64,000 bases of DNA from Arthrobacter zhangbolii (GTDB taxonomy: Bacteria > Actinomycetota > Actinomycetes > Actinomycetales > Micrococcaceae): contig NZ_CP094984.1 of assembly GCF_022869865.1 (NCBI RefSeq), positions 620,001 to 684,000 on the forward strand, written 5' to 3'. The translations under genes were made by a program, and so were the position numbers. The notes beneath the pieces are model-generated. The model was given only the letters and a program-made list of their open reading frames with translations. It was not told the DNA's origin and searched no databases. Shown in pieces: positions 34,882-43,672 of this stretch; position 1 is the stretch's first letter; the number at the start of each line of letters is the position of its first letter.

Positions 34882-34901
34882 GCGCGTTCCGCTGCCGGGT
34901 C
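34865..34901 (+). terminator. Terminator hairpin enclosing the XRE-cupin stop codon
   Basis: Perfect 12-bp arms (34865-34876 with 34890-34901). The loop contains the TAA at 34879-34881, so the last codons form the left arm. Confidence 0.6.
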
Positions 34902-34951
34902 GGCGCTGGGTACCTTCCGCCTGGACCCGGGCCGGAGGCTGTCCCGGCCTG

Positions 34952-36634
34952 CTAGACCCGTGCCGGCTCAGCTGCGGCCGTAAGGTCTGCCAGGTAGCTG
35001 AGCGCACCGGACAGGTCCCGGCCCGCAGTCCGGTAGCCAACGTAGCCGTCCGGGCGGATGACCAGCAGTTCCGGACGGCGTGAGCTCAGGCCCAGGCGGT
35101 GGAACGCGAGGCCGCTGACATCCTGGATGATGCCGGGCCCGCCGGCGATCAGGCTGCTGCCTGTCATCAGCTGCTTCACGTGCAGCAGCCCGGCCAGGCG
35201 GGGCAGTGATGCCTGGATCTGCTCGGCGGCGTCCTGCGGCCATCCCGGGCCGCAGAGCAGCACCGTGAAGCCCGGCGCAACCGCGAGGTCCTGAAGCCGG
35301 CGTTCGCGGCCCTGGTGGATCACATCGGCATCCGGCATCCGGTCACCGGGGCGCGGACCGGAGGCCAGCAAACCCGGCAGGCGGGAGGTGCCGGACTGCA
35401 CCATGTCCGAGCCGCGGTAATTAACGTTCAGCTGCGACATGGTCCGGAAGAGGCGCGAACGCAGCCCGTCCCAGTCCATGACCTTCGGGGCGAGCGCGGG
35501 CAGAAGCTTGGTACGCGGCAGTTTCGCCAGGCCGCTGCGGCTGGTGGCGAGCTTGAAGATCCGGTCCGTCGCGGAGACCACATCCCGGCCCACGGGCCGC
35601 CGCTCGGCGTCGTAGCTGTCGATCAGGTCATCGCTGGCCAGGCCCCGGGAGCCGAGGGCAAGTTTCCAGCCAAGGTTCAGTGCGTCCTGGATGCCGGTGT
35701 TCATGCCCTGCGCCGCCACGGGGGAGTGCACGTGCGCGGCATCGCCGGCCAGGAACACGGAACCTCGCTGGAAGTACTCCGCCACCTGGTGGGAAAGCCG
35801 GAAGGTGCTGATCCACTGCGGATCGCGTACCTGCAGTTCTCCGCGGGTGAAGGTGTCGGCCAGCTTCTGGAGCGTCTCCAGGGTGGTTGGCGAGTTGTCC
35901 CCGCGCGGTTTGATGCCAATCATCCGCCAGGTGGCCGGGCCGCCGAGCGGGAAGAGGAAAAGGAAGCCGTCCTCAGTGGGGTAGGAGTGCACGGTGTCGG
36001 GCTCCACGCCGTCAACCTCGACGTCCGCCAGGATGAAGGTGTCCGGGTAGGCCGTACCGCGCCAGTCCATGCCGGCCTTCGCGCGCACCGTGCTGTTGGC
36101 ACCGTCCGCTCCCACCACATAACGGGCGCGGATGCGTTCGATGCCGCGGTCCATGCGCTGGATCTTGGCTTCCATGCCGGCAAACGGGTCTTCCGGGTCC
36201 AGGCGTTCGAGGTCCTGGAGCTCGGCGCCGCGCTCAATCCGCACCCGGCGTGAGAGCAGGTACTGCGTGAGGATGCGTTCGGTTTCCGTCTGGGAGAGGA
36301 ACAGCAGCTGCCGGTAGGCGGAGTCCTCCAGTCCGGAATCGAAGAGGTCCACATTCAGGGTTTCCTCGGGCAGGTGCAGCTGCAGCTGCCGTGCCGGGTG
36401 GCCCGCCGCGGCCAGTTCATCACCAATACCGAAGGGGCGCAGTGCTTCGAGAGTGCGCGGCTGGATGGCAATGGCACGCGACTCGGTACCCGGTGTCTGC
36501 CGCCGGTCAATAATGCGGAAACTCGCGCCGAAAGCGCTGAGCTGGGCGGCCAGAGCCAGGCCGGTAGGGCCGGCGCCGACAATCAGGACGTCGACGTCGA
36601 AGGAAGGGTCTGCGCTGTTATCGTGGGCCGCCAT
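34952..36634 (-). CDS. FAD-dependent aromatic monooxygenase (PheA/TfdB-like)
   Basis: A 560-residue class A flavoprotein hydroxylase. It has the dinucleotide motif VLIVGAGPTGLALA (about 16-29), the DG motif VVGADGANSTVR, the GD motif FLAGDAAHVHSPVAAQGMNTG, and a C-terminal thioredoxin-like domain (about 440-555) as in phenol hydroxylases. It should use NAD(P)H and O2 to hydroxylate an aromatic or polyketide substrate; no ring-cleavage genes flank it. The start lies just downstream of a minus-strand TAGGCT, a leaderless arrangement. It may be unrelated to the agmatinase genes it diverges from. Confidence 0.85.
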   Translation of the reverse strand: MAAHDNSADPSFDVDVLIVGAGPTGLALAAQLSAFGASFRIIDRRQTPGTESRAIAIQPRTLEALRPFGIGDELAAAGHPARQLQLHLPEETLNVDLFDSGLEDSAYRQLLFLSQTETERILTQYLLSRRVRIERGAELQDLERLDPEDPFAGMEAKIQRMDRGIERIRARYVVGADGANSTVRAKAGMDWRGTAYPDTFILADVEVDGVEPDTVHSYPTEDGFLFLFPLGGPATWRMIGIKPRGDNSPTTLETLQKLADTFTRGELQVRDPQWISTFRLSHQVAEYFQRGSVFLAGDAAHVHSPVAAQGMNTGIQDALNLGWKLALGSRGLASDDLIDSYDAERRPVGRDVVSATDRIFKLATSRSGLAKLPRTKLLPALAPKVMDWDGLRSRLFRTMSQLNVNYRGSDMVQSGTSRLPGLLASGPRPGDRMPDADVIHQGRERRLQDLAVAPGFTVLLCGPGWPQDAAEQIQASLPRLAGLLHVKQLMTGSSLIAGGPGIIQDVSGLAFHRLGLSSRRPELLVIRPDGYVGYRTAGRDLSGALSYLADLTAAAEPARV

Positions 36635-36682
36635 GCTCTCAGCCTAGTCTTGACCCTGAGCGCAGTTCCACTTTAGCCTTTC

Positions 36683-36700
36683 GGTAAACTTTTGATTACC
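36683..36700. promoter_or_regulatory. Inverted repeat upstream of the agmatinase-family gene
   Basis: GGTAA and TTACC arms separated by 8 AT-rich bases, 54-71 bases before the agmatinase-family start. A candidate operator, for example for the nearby XRE-cupin protein; the arms are short. Confidence 0.3.
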
Positions 36701-36753
36701 TACAGATAACAGGGGTGCGGGCAACGACGCCCGCGCCGGATCCGGAGAACCCC

Positions 36754-37722
36754 ATGGACAACCTTCCCCGCGTCAGCGCCAACGGCAACACCGGTCCGGT
36801 GGATGCTGCGCTGGTTCCGCGCTACGCCGGCGCTGCCACATTTGCCCGGCTGCCCCGGCTGGACCAGGTGGAGCGCACCGATGTGGCCGTGGTGGGTGTG
36901 CCCTTTGACAGTGGCGTCTCCTACCGGCCGGGCGCACGGTTCGGCGGCAACCATGTCCGGGAAGCAAGCCGCCTGCTGCGCCCCTACAATCCGGCGCTCG
37001 ACGCATCACCGTTTGGAAACCTGCAGGTGGCGGACGCCGGTGACATGGCGGTGAACCCGTTCAGCATTCATGAGGCCATTGAGACCGTGCAGCAGAACGC
37101 CCTGGACCTGACCGGCGGAGGGGCGAGACTGCTGACCCTGGGCGGGGACCACACCATTGCCCTCCCGCTGCTCCGCGCCGCTGCAGAACGCGCCGGGACC
37201 CCGGTGGCCCTGCTGCACTTTGATGCACACCTGGACACCTGGGATACCTATTTCGGCGCCGAATACACACACGGAACCCCGTTCCGCCGGGCCGTGGAGG
37301 AAGGCATCCTGGACACCGACGCCCTGTCCCATGTGGGTACCCGGGGGCCCTTGTACGGCAAGAAGGATCTCGAAGAGGACCGACGGTTCGGCTTTGGCAT
37401 CGTGACGTCCTCCGACGTCCTCCGCCAGGGGGTGGATGAGGTGGTGGCGAAACTGCGGGAGCGGATCGGCGACCGGCCGCTCTATATCTCCGTGGATATT
37501 GACGTCCTGGACCCGGCCCACGCCCCGGGAACCGGCACTCCCGAAGCCGGAGGCCTGACCAGCCGGGAACTGCTGGAGATCCTGCGCGGACTACGCGGAC
37601 TGAACCTGGTGGGGGCCGACGTCGTCGAAGTCGCCCCCGCCTACGACCATGCCGATATCACCGCCGTGGCGGCCTCGCATGTCGCCTATGACCTGATCAC
37701 CCTGATGGGGCTTTCCGCATGA
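36754..37722 (+). CDS. Agmatinase-family ureohydrolase (agmatinase or guanidinobutyrase)
   Basis: A 322-residue binuclear Mn2+ ureohydrolase. Metal motifs: GGDHT (His), FDAHLDTWD and [19 protein letters not shown]. It hydrolyses a guanidino compound to urea plus an amine; the family does not settle agmatine versus 4-guanidinobutyrate. ATG 36754 is preceded by GGAG (ccggagaacccc). Its stop overlaps the ThDP enzyme start in ATGA, so the two are coupled. Arthrobacter-type genomes, as I recall, often pair these two genes. Confidence 0.88.
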   Translation: MDNLPRVSANGNTGPVDAALVPRYAGAATFARLPRLDQVERTDVAVVGVPFDSGVSYRPGARFGGNHVREASRLLRPYNPALDASPFGNLQVADAGDMAVNPFSIHEAIETVQQNALDLTGGGARLLTLGGDHTIALPLLRAAAERAGTPVALLHFDAHLDTWDTYFGAEYTHGTPFRRAVEEGILDTDALSHVGTRGPLYGKKDLEEDRRFGFGIVTSSDVLRQGVDEVVAKLRERIGDRPLYISVDIDVLDPAHAPGTGTPEAGGLTSRELLEILRGLRGLNLVGADVVEVAPAYDHADITAVAASHVAYDLITLMGLSA

Positions 37723-39374
37723 GCGCCGGAGCCGGCACCGCACCTGCCCGCAACGGCGGCGACCTGGTGGTGGAAACACTCGAAGCCCTGGGCGCCACGA
37801 AGGTGTTCGGGATTCCCGGCCAGCACGCGCTGGGACTCTTTGACGCCCTGTCCCGCTCGCGGCTGGAGTTCATTTCCTCCCGGGTGGAAAACAACTCAGC
37901 CTTCGCAGCCGACGGCTTTTCCCGGGCCACCGGACAGGTGGGGGTGGTGTTCCTGTCCACCGGCCCCGGGGCACTGACCGCGCTGGCGGGCCTGCAGGAA
38001 GCCTATGCCACCGGTGTACCCCTGATTGTGGTGGCCAGCCAGCTGCCGATCGAGGGGCTGGGCGCCCGGCGGAGGGGCATGCTGCACCAGCTCGATGACC
38101 AGAAGGCCTCCGCTGCCAACGTCACCAAGAGCCAGCGGCTGATCCAGCACGCTTCCGGCATTCCGTCCGCCATCCAGGATGCCTGGACCGAGGCCATCTC
38201 CTCCCCGATGGGTCCGGTGTGGATCGAGGTGCCGCAAAACGTCCTGCTGAATCCCGTGCTGGTGCCGGCGGTGGAGGACGCCCTGGCCGAGCCATTCGAC
38301 AATCCTCCGCGCAGTGAACTGGTGAAGGAAGCCGTTCAGTGGCTGTCCGGTGCCCGGCGTCCGGCCATTATTGCCGGCGGGGGAGTGCGCCGCAGCGGGG
38401 CCGGGCAGTCCCTGCTCTCGATCGCCGAGAAACTCCACGCGCCGGTGATCTGTACCCCGGGCGGCAATGGTGCCTTCCCCTGGGAACATCCCCTGTCCCT
38501 GCAGTCGTGGATGGAGGACCGGCATATGACCGACCTGCTGGAGGACGCTGACGTGCTGCTGGTCATCGGGTCCTCGCTGGGTGAAGTGACCTCCAATTAC
38601 TTCACCATGGCACCGCGCGGCCGGATCATCCAGATCGACGCCGAACCGCGGGTGCTGGAGTCCAACGCACCGGCCCTTGGCATCCGCGCCGATGCACGGC
38701 AGGCACTGGAAGCACTTGATGCTGCACTGCCTGCGGCCGCAGCCGAACTCCCGGACTGGCACGGACAGACCGCCCGGGAAGCGGTCGCCGCGGCCCTGGA
38801 CCGGGTGCAGGCACGGCTGGATGCCCAGGACCTCGCCCTGGAGCGCCGGTTCATGGCCGATATCCGGGCCGCCGTTCCGGATGCAATGCAGACCTACTGG
38901 GACATGACCATTTCCGCGTACTGGGCCTGGAGCTGCTGGGACGCCCGGTCCGGGCAGTTCCACTCCGCCCAGGGCGCCGGCGGACTCGGGTACGGCTTCC
39001 CGGGCGCCATCGGCGGGGCCCTCGGCCTGGGGGAGCGGGTGCTGGCGGTGTCAGGGGACGGCTCCGCAATGTACTCCATAGCCGAGCTGGCCACCGCCCG
39101 CCAGCACGACGCCGCCGTGACCTGGCTGATTGTCGACGACGGCGGGTACGGGATCCTGCGCGAATACATGGAGGACGCCTTTGGCAAGGCCACGGCAACG
39201 GAGCTGGCGCGGCCGGACTTTGTGAAGCTCGCCGAATCCTTCGGGGTTCCGGCCCGCCGCTGTTCACCCGCAGGTATCCGTGAAGCCCTCGAGGAGTCCT
39301 TCACTGCGGAGGGCCCCAACGTTGTGGTGGTGGAGGCACGGATAGGACTTTTCGCCCCCACCCATCTGGCCTAG
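37719..39374 (+). CDS. Thiamine-diphosphate-dependent enzyme (acetolactate synthase-like)
   Basis: 551 residues with the three-domain ThDP fold. The N-terminal Pyr domain has the cofactor-activating Glu in [17 protein letters not shown] central DHS-like domain is followed by the C-terminal PP domain with [15 protein letters not shown]. The usual Asn-Asn pair that ends the ThDP/Mg motif is Asp-Asp (473-474, VDDGGYG). It probably decarboxylates or carboligates a 2-oxo acid arising downstream of the coupled ureohydrolase, but the substrate is unknown. No small regulatory subunit is present, so it is not a biosynthetic AHAS. Confidence 0.82.
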   Translation: MSAGAGTAPARNGGDLVVETLEALGATKVFGIPGQHALGLFDALSRSRLEFISSRVENNSAFAADGFSRATGQVGVVFLSTGPGALTALAGLQEAYATGVPLIVVASQLPIEGLGARRRGMLHQLDDQKASAANVTKSQRLIQHASGIPSAIQDAWTEAISSPMGPVWIEVPQNVLLNPVLVPAVEDALAEPFDNPPRSELVKEAVQWLSGARRPAIIAGGGVRRSGAGQSLLSIAEKLHAPVICTPGGNGAFPWEHPLSLQSWMEDRHMTDLLEDADVLLVIGSSLGEVTSNYFTMAPRGRIIQIDAEPRVLESNAPALGIRADARQALEALDAALPAAAAELPDWHGQTAREAVAAALDRVQARLDAQDLALERRFMADIRAAVPDAMQTYWDMTISAYWAWSCWDARSGQFHSAQGAGGLGYGFPGAIGGALGLGERVLAVSGDGSAMYSIAELATARQHDAAVTWLIVDDGGYGILREYMEDAFGKATATELARPDFVKLAESFGVPARRCSPAGIREALEESFTAEGPNVVVVEARIGLFAPTHLA

Positions 39375-39395
39375 CGTTCCGTGGCGTTTAGTTAG

Positions 39396-39438
39396 TTGAC
39401 CTAGTCAAATTCCGGCGTATAGTTGCCTAGGTCAACTA
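39396..39438 (+). promoter_or_regulatory. Promoter with two MarR-type palindromes for the MarR-DHA2 operon
   Basis: TTGACC (39396-39401), 16 bases, TATAGT (39418-39423). TTGAC-CTA-GTCAA (39396-39408) is a perfect palindrome covering the -35. TTGCC-TAG-GTCAA (39423-39435) is a one-mismatch copy at the start site. Together they form a 12-bp inverted repeat (39393-39404 with 39427-39438). Confidence 0.75.
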
Positions 39439-39460
39439 TCGATCCGTCCGGAGGAATCCC

Positions 39461-39976
39461 ATGCCCGTGCAGCAGGCAACGGCGGAAGACCTGACCCGGA
39501 AAGTCTTCGCCCTTCAACGGGCCCTGCGGTGCGTCACCCAGCTCAGCGCCGACAGCGGGGGACCCGGGGTGGCATCGCAGGGCGTCATGCGCATGATCGC
39601 CGAAGACGGTGAACTGCGGGCCACCGAGCTCGCAGCCAAACTGGGCATCGGGCCGGCAGGACTGAGCCGCCACGTCGCCGAGCTGGAAGAGCTTGGCTAT
39701 GTCCGGCGCCGCCCGCACCCCCAGGACCGCCGTGCCTACCTCATCAGCCTCTCCGAACTGGGGGAAACAGTCCTGGCGCAGGCCCTGGCACACCGGGCAG
39801 CCATCCTGCAGCAAACCCTCTCCGACTGGACCGAGGAGCAGGCCCAGACGGCATCGAACTCTATCGGGGCACTCTCCGACACTCTCTTTTCTTCCTTCCG
39901 CACCGCCGGTACGTCCCGTTCAACACCTGGCGCGTCCGATTCCATGCCTACTCCGCAGGAGCAAACAGCTAAGTGA
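39461..39976 (+). CDS. MarR-family regulator of the adjacent DHA2 efflux pump
   Basis: 171 residues. The winged HTH has MRMIAEDGELRATELAAKLG, the recognition helix GPAGLSRHVAELEELGYV and the wing RRPHPQDRRAYLISLS. The C-terminal 35 residues are disordered (Ser/Thr/Pro). It is probably autoregulatory through the palindromes over its promoter, released by the pump's substrate. Its TGA shares GTGA with the pump's GTG start, a typical repressor-efflux couple. Confidence 0.88.
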   Translation: MPVQQATAEDLTRKVFALQRALRCVTQLSADSGGPGVASQGVMRMIAEDGELRATELAAKLGIGPAGLSRHVAELEELGYVRRRPHPQDRRAYLISLSELGETVLAQALAHRAAILQQTLSDWTEEQAQTASNSIGALSDTLFSSFRTAGTSRSTPGASDSMPTPQEQTAK

Positions 39977-41700
39977 CCGAAACCAAGACAGCAAAGACAG
40001 CCAGGACAAAACACGTACCCGGCGAGATGAGCCACCGCCAGATCCTGCAGGCCCTCACCGGCCTGCTCGCCGCCCTCTTTACGGCAATGCTGAGCACCAC
40101 CATCGTGGCCAATGCACTGCCCACCATCATGGGTGAACTGCATGGAACCCAGACGGACTTCGCCTGGGTGGTCACCGCGGCGCTGCTGGCCAACGCGGTG
40201 AGCACGCCGATCTGGGGCAAGCTCGCTGACCTGTTCAGCAAAAAGCTGCTGGTGCAGCTGAGCATCGTGGTCTTCGTGGCCGGTTCGGTGCTGGCCGGGT
40301 TCTCGCACAACATGGAGCTGCTGCTGACAGCCCGCGTGATCCAGGGCCTCGGCATGGGCGGACTCACGGCACTGGCACAGGCGATCATCGGATCCATCAT
40401 TCCGCCGCGCGAACGCGGCCGGTACTCCGGGTACATGGGTGCCGTGATGGCCGTGGCCACTGCGGGCGGCCCGCTGCTGGGCGGCTTCATTGTGGACAGC
40501 CCGCTGGGCTGGCGCTGGACCTTCTTCCTCTGCGTTCCCCTCGCCGTCGTCGCCCTGGTCCTGCTGCAGATCACCCTGCGCCTGGAGCACGTGCGGCGCC
40601 CGGCGCGGATCGACTGGCTGGGCTCCATCCTGCTCACCGCAGGAATCTCGCTGCTGCTGATCTGGGTCTCCTTCGCCGGCAAGGCCGGCTACTACGAGTG
40701 GTGGTCCTGGGAAACGGCCGCCATGGTGGGCGGCTCGGTGGTCCTGCTGGCCCTGCTGGTGTTCGTTGAGTCCAAGGTTCCCGAACCCATCATTCCGCTG
40801 AAGATCATCTCCCAGCGCACCACCGCCCTGGCCATCATCGCCTCCGTGGCCGTGGGCATCGCCATGTTCGGTTCCACCACCTTCCTCGGCCAGTACTTCC
40901 AGCTGGCCCGCGGCTTCACCCCCACCGAAGCCGGCCTGCTGATGCTGCCCATGATTGCCGGCAACCTGCTCGGGTCCGTGGGATCGGGCCTGCTGATCAC
41001 CCGGTTCGGCAAATGGAAGCGCTACCTGATCATCGGTACCCTTCTGGTCATTCTCGGTACCGGGCTCGCGGGCATTATTGACCACGAAACCGAGATGGTC
41101 CTGGTCAGCCTGTTCATCTTTATCCTCGGTGTCGGCATGGGCCTGCTGATGCAGAACCTGGTCCTCGCCGTGCAGAACACGGTGAAAGTCACCGAAGTCG
41201 GCTCCGCCAGCGCCTCGGTGGCCTTCTTCCGCACGGTTGGCGGCGCCATCGGCGTCTCCGTCCTGGGCGCCGTGCTGTCCAGTTCGGTGAGCAACCGGGT
41301 CACCCGGGAACTGACCGATGCGGGCATCCCGACCGAGGGCGGCGGCACCACTGCCACCCTGGACATCGCGGAGCTGCCGGCGCAGGTGCAGACGTTCTTC
41401 CGGATCGCGTATGCCGAAGGAACCGCTGACATCTTCCGCATCGCAGCGGCCGTTGCCGTGATCGCTTTGGTGGCTGTGCTGTTCATCAAGGAACAGGCGC
41501 TGCGCCGGACGCTGGACATCAAACCGACCTCCGCCAGCCCGGTGGAACCGGGCCTGACCGGAGGCAGCGAAATGCTGCAGACCGGCGCCATGGCCGCGGT
41601 TCCGGCCGCCCGCACAGCGGAAACGGAGGCTTCCCGGCAGGCGGCCAACGCCGGAAACGCGGGCGACGGACAGACCCCGGGCGCGAGCCCGAAACAGTAA
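39973..41700 (+). CDS. DHA2-family MFS drug exporter (EmrB/QacA type)
   Basis: A 575-residue, 14-span drug:H+ antiporter. Motifs: LDxT-type span 1 variant (LSTTIVANALPTI), loop 2-3 (GKLADLFSKK), motif C-like span 5 (GAVMAVATAGGPLLGGFIVD) and WRWTFFLCVPLAV. A long hydrophilic C-tail (about 55 residues) follows the last span. It starts at GTG 39973, overlapping the MarR stop. It is convergent with the type III PKS operon 20 bases away, so export of that product is possible but unproven. Confidence 0.9.
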   Translation: MTETKTAKTARTKHVPGEMSHRQILQALTGLLAALFTAMLSTTIVANALPTIMGELHGTQTDFAWVVTAALLANAVSTPIWGKLADLFSKKLLVQLSIVVFVAGSVLAGFSHNMELLLTARVIQGLGMGGLTALAQAIIGSIIPPRERGRYSGYMGAVMAVATAGGPLLGGFIVDSPLGWRWTFFLCVPLAVVALVLLQITLRLEHVRRPARIDWLGSILLTAGISLLLIWVSFAGKAGYYEWWSWETAAMVGGSVVLLALLVFVESKVPEPIIPLKIISQRTTALAIIASVAVGIAMFGSTTFLGQYFQLARGFTPTEAGLLMLPMIAGNLLGSVGSGLLITRFGKWKRYLIIGTLLVILGTGLAGIIDHETEMVLVSLFIFILGVGMGLLMQNLVLAVQNTVKVTEVGSASASVAFFRTVGGAIGVSVLGAVLSSSVSNRVTRELTDAGIPTEGGGTTATLDIAELPAQVQTFFRIAYAEGTADIFRIAAAVAVIALVAVLFIKEQALRRTLDIKPTSASPVEPGLTGGSEMLQTGAMAAVPAARTAETEASRQAANAGNAGDGQTPGASPKQ

Positions 41701-41720
41701 GGCGGGAAGCGCGCCGGCAC

Positions 41721-42941
41721 CTACTGCATGGTGAACCGGCGCGCCACTGCTCCGGCCAGCGCCGGGCTGCGGAACATCCGTTCCAGGCCGGCGTTGCGCA
41801 GGGCCATCACCCCCACAGGCAGGGGGCGGCCCAGCATCATGTTTACCCGGGCCTGGGCTGACGCCACCACCGCATCGCGGCGGCGGTCCCGTTCAAAGCC
41901 CCGCAGCCGCGTGCCGACCGGTTCGCCCTGCAGGGCAGCGGCGATCAGCGGTGCCACGGCCGCCGCGTCCAGCCAGCCCAGGTTCATGCCCTGCCCGCCG
42001 ATGGGACTGATCACATGGGCCGCATCACCGATCAGCAACGTCCGGCCCCGGACCAGGCGTTCGGCGCGGCCAATCCGCACCCCGAAGGCGCTGAGCATCG
42101 AGTTCCGCGTTGCGTCCAGCCGGTGCCCGGTGCGGTGGCGCACCATGGCCGCCAGATCAGCGGCGGAGGCATCTGTGGCCAGCGCATCGGTATGCACCAC
42201 CCAGCGGCGCAGGCCTCCGGGCAGGGGGAAGGACTCAACTATGCCCTCCGGTTCCAGATACAGCACGCCCAGCGAGCCGTCGGACGTGTCATCGGGAAAG
42301 TCGCCCATCAGATAGGTATCCGGAAGCAGCCGCGAGGACCACGGTGTCCCCAGGGCGGTGCGAATGGAGGAGCGTGCACCGTCGGCGGCCACCAGCAGTG
42401 AGGCCGTGGAAGTGAAGGCGGATCCGTCGTCTGCGGTACCGTGCACGCGCACCGAGGGGCCGTCCTCCTCGAAGGATTCGACGCGGGCCCCGCGGACCAG
42501 GGCCTGCGGGTCCAGTGCCTGCAACCGCTCCTTCAATAGTTCCTCGGTGCGCACCTGCGGCAGGGTGAGGACATACGGATAACGGGCCGAAGCAGCGGCG
42601 AATCCCAACCGGGCAACTGTCCGTCCCGCGCTGCGTGCCTCGCCGTGGCTGATCTGCACCCCTTCCCGGGCCATGGCCCCGGCGATCCCGGCCAGGGCCA
42701 GGGATTCCAGCGCCGGGGGATGCACCCCGATGGCCCGCGAATGCGCGCTGCGTACCTGACGCTGTTCCAGCACCTGGACCGATACCCCTGCCTGAAGCAG
42801 CAGGATGGCCAGGTACATTCCCACCGGTCCGCCGCCCGCGATCACGACGTCGGCAGCAGGCCGCGGCAGGAGGGGCGGCGGCGCGTCCGGCAGTGGGGAT
42901 GGGAGCGCCGTGGGAGCCGGGGCTGTCGCCACGCGGATCAC
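41721..42941 (-). CDS. FAD-dependent monooxygenase of the type III PKS operon
   Basis: A 406-residue flavoprotein hydroxylase. A Pro-rich N-terminal stretch precedes DVVIAGGGPVGMYLAILLL (FAD site), LLVAADGARSSIR (DG motif) and LLIGDAAHVISPIGGQGMNLG (GD motif). It lacks the thioredoxin-like tail of PheA-type enzymes, so it is closer to the PHBH/UbiH size class. As the last gene after a PKS and a methyltransferase it corresponds in role to SrsC, which hydroxylates alkylresorcinols toward quinones. GTG 42941 shares GTGA with the methyltransferase stop. Confidence 0.88.
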   Translation of the reverse strand: MIRVATAPAPTALPSPLPDAPPPLLPRPAADVVIAGGGPVGMYLAILLLQAGVSVQVLEQRQVRSAHSRAIGVHPPALESLALAGIAGAMAREGVQISHGEARSAGRTVARLGFAAASARYPYVLTLPQVRTEELLKERLQALDPQALVRGARVESFEEDGPSVRVHGTADDGSAFTSTASLLVAADGARSSIRTALGTPWSSRLLPDTYLMGDFPDDTSDGSLGVLYLEPEGIVESFPLPGGLRRWVVHTDALATDASAADLAAMVRHRTGHRLDATRNSMLSAFGVRIGRAERLVRGRTLLIGDAAHVISPIGGQGMNLGWLDAAAVAPLIAAALQGEPVGTRLRGFERDRRRDAVVASAQARVNMMLGRPLPVGVMALRNAGLERMFRSPALAGAVARRFTMQ

Positions 42942-43672
42942 GCCTCCTTGGACAGGCCGGGGACCCGCCCGGGCGGCGGACAGAACAGCAGGTTCTGCCA
43001 GGGTCGGTGCTGCCGTCCCTGCCAGCCCGGCGGAGTTACCGTGAGCAGTTCCTCCCGGGTAAAGCTGCGCCGGATCGAGGTCAGTCCGTCTGCACGGATG
43101 AACGAGCCGGGGAAAAAGGGCCGGGTCCCGATGGAGAAGAGGGCATACGCCCAGGGGTTGCGTTCAATGTCGCTGTGCAGGCTCAGGTGCCGGGCCAGCT
43201 GCCGTGAATCCGCCAGCAGGGCCTGCATTTGTTCCGGGGTGAGGTGGTGCAGCATGTGGTTGGAGATCACTACATCGAAAACCTGCCCCTCAGCCACCAG
43301 GTCGGAACTGAAGGCCTGACGGAAGGTCAGTCCTTTGACCGCCGGCTGGGCGGAAGCGAAGGCGTGGGCCCGGGGATCGGGGTCAATTCCGGTGATTTCC
43401 ACGTCGAGGCCGTCCCGCCGGGCCCAGCGGGCCAGGCTGCGGGCTACGTCGCCGCCTCCGGAGCCGATGTCCAGCAGGCTCCCGCCGCCCGCTTCACGGA
43501 AGAGGGGGCGAAGGTAGCGGACATAGTTGCGCCGCCACCCGGAGACCACCGCATTAATGAGCCAGAACTGGGCATAGGTTCGCTCGAGGCGGCGCGGGTC
43601 GGCGTCCGGGCGGTCCATTTCCTCCACCGCGTCCACCGCCCGCTCTGCCAGGGACGGAAAGCCAGGCGTCAT
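42938..43672 (-). CDS. Class I SAM-dependent methyltransferase of the type III PKS operon
   Basis: 244 residues. It has the SAM motif I LLDIGSGGGDVARSLARWA, motif II acidic strand ITGIDPDP, and VFDVVISNHMLHHL as post-II. It is a soluble Rossmann methyltransferase, not the membrane isoprenylcysteine-methyltransferase type used by the Streptomyces srs operon. It probably methylates the phenolic product of the PKS on carbon or oxygen. ATG 43672 overlaps the PKS stop in ATGA, so the three genes are coupled. Confidence 0.87.
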   Translation of the reverse strand: MTPGFPSLAERAVDAVEEMDRPDADPRRLERTYAQFWLINAVVSGWRRNYVRYLRPLFREAGGGSLLDIGSGGGDVARSLARWARRDGLDVEITGIDPDPRAHAFASAQPAVKGLTFRQAFSSDLVAEGQVFDVVISNHMLHHLTPEQMQALLADSRQLARHLSLHSDIERNPWAYALFSIGTRPFFPGSFIRADGLTSIRRSFTREELLTVTPPGWQGRQHRPWQNLLFCPPPGRVPGLSKEA

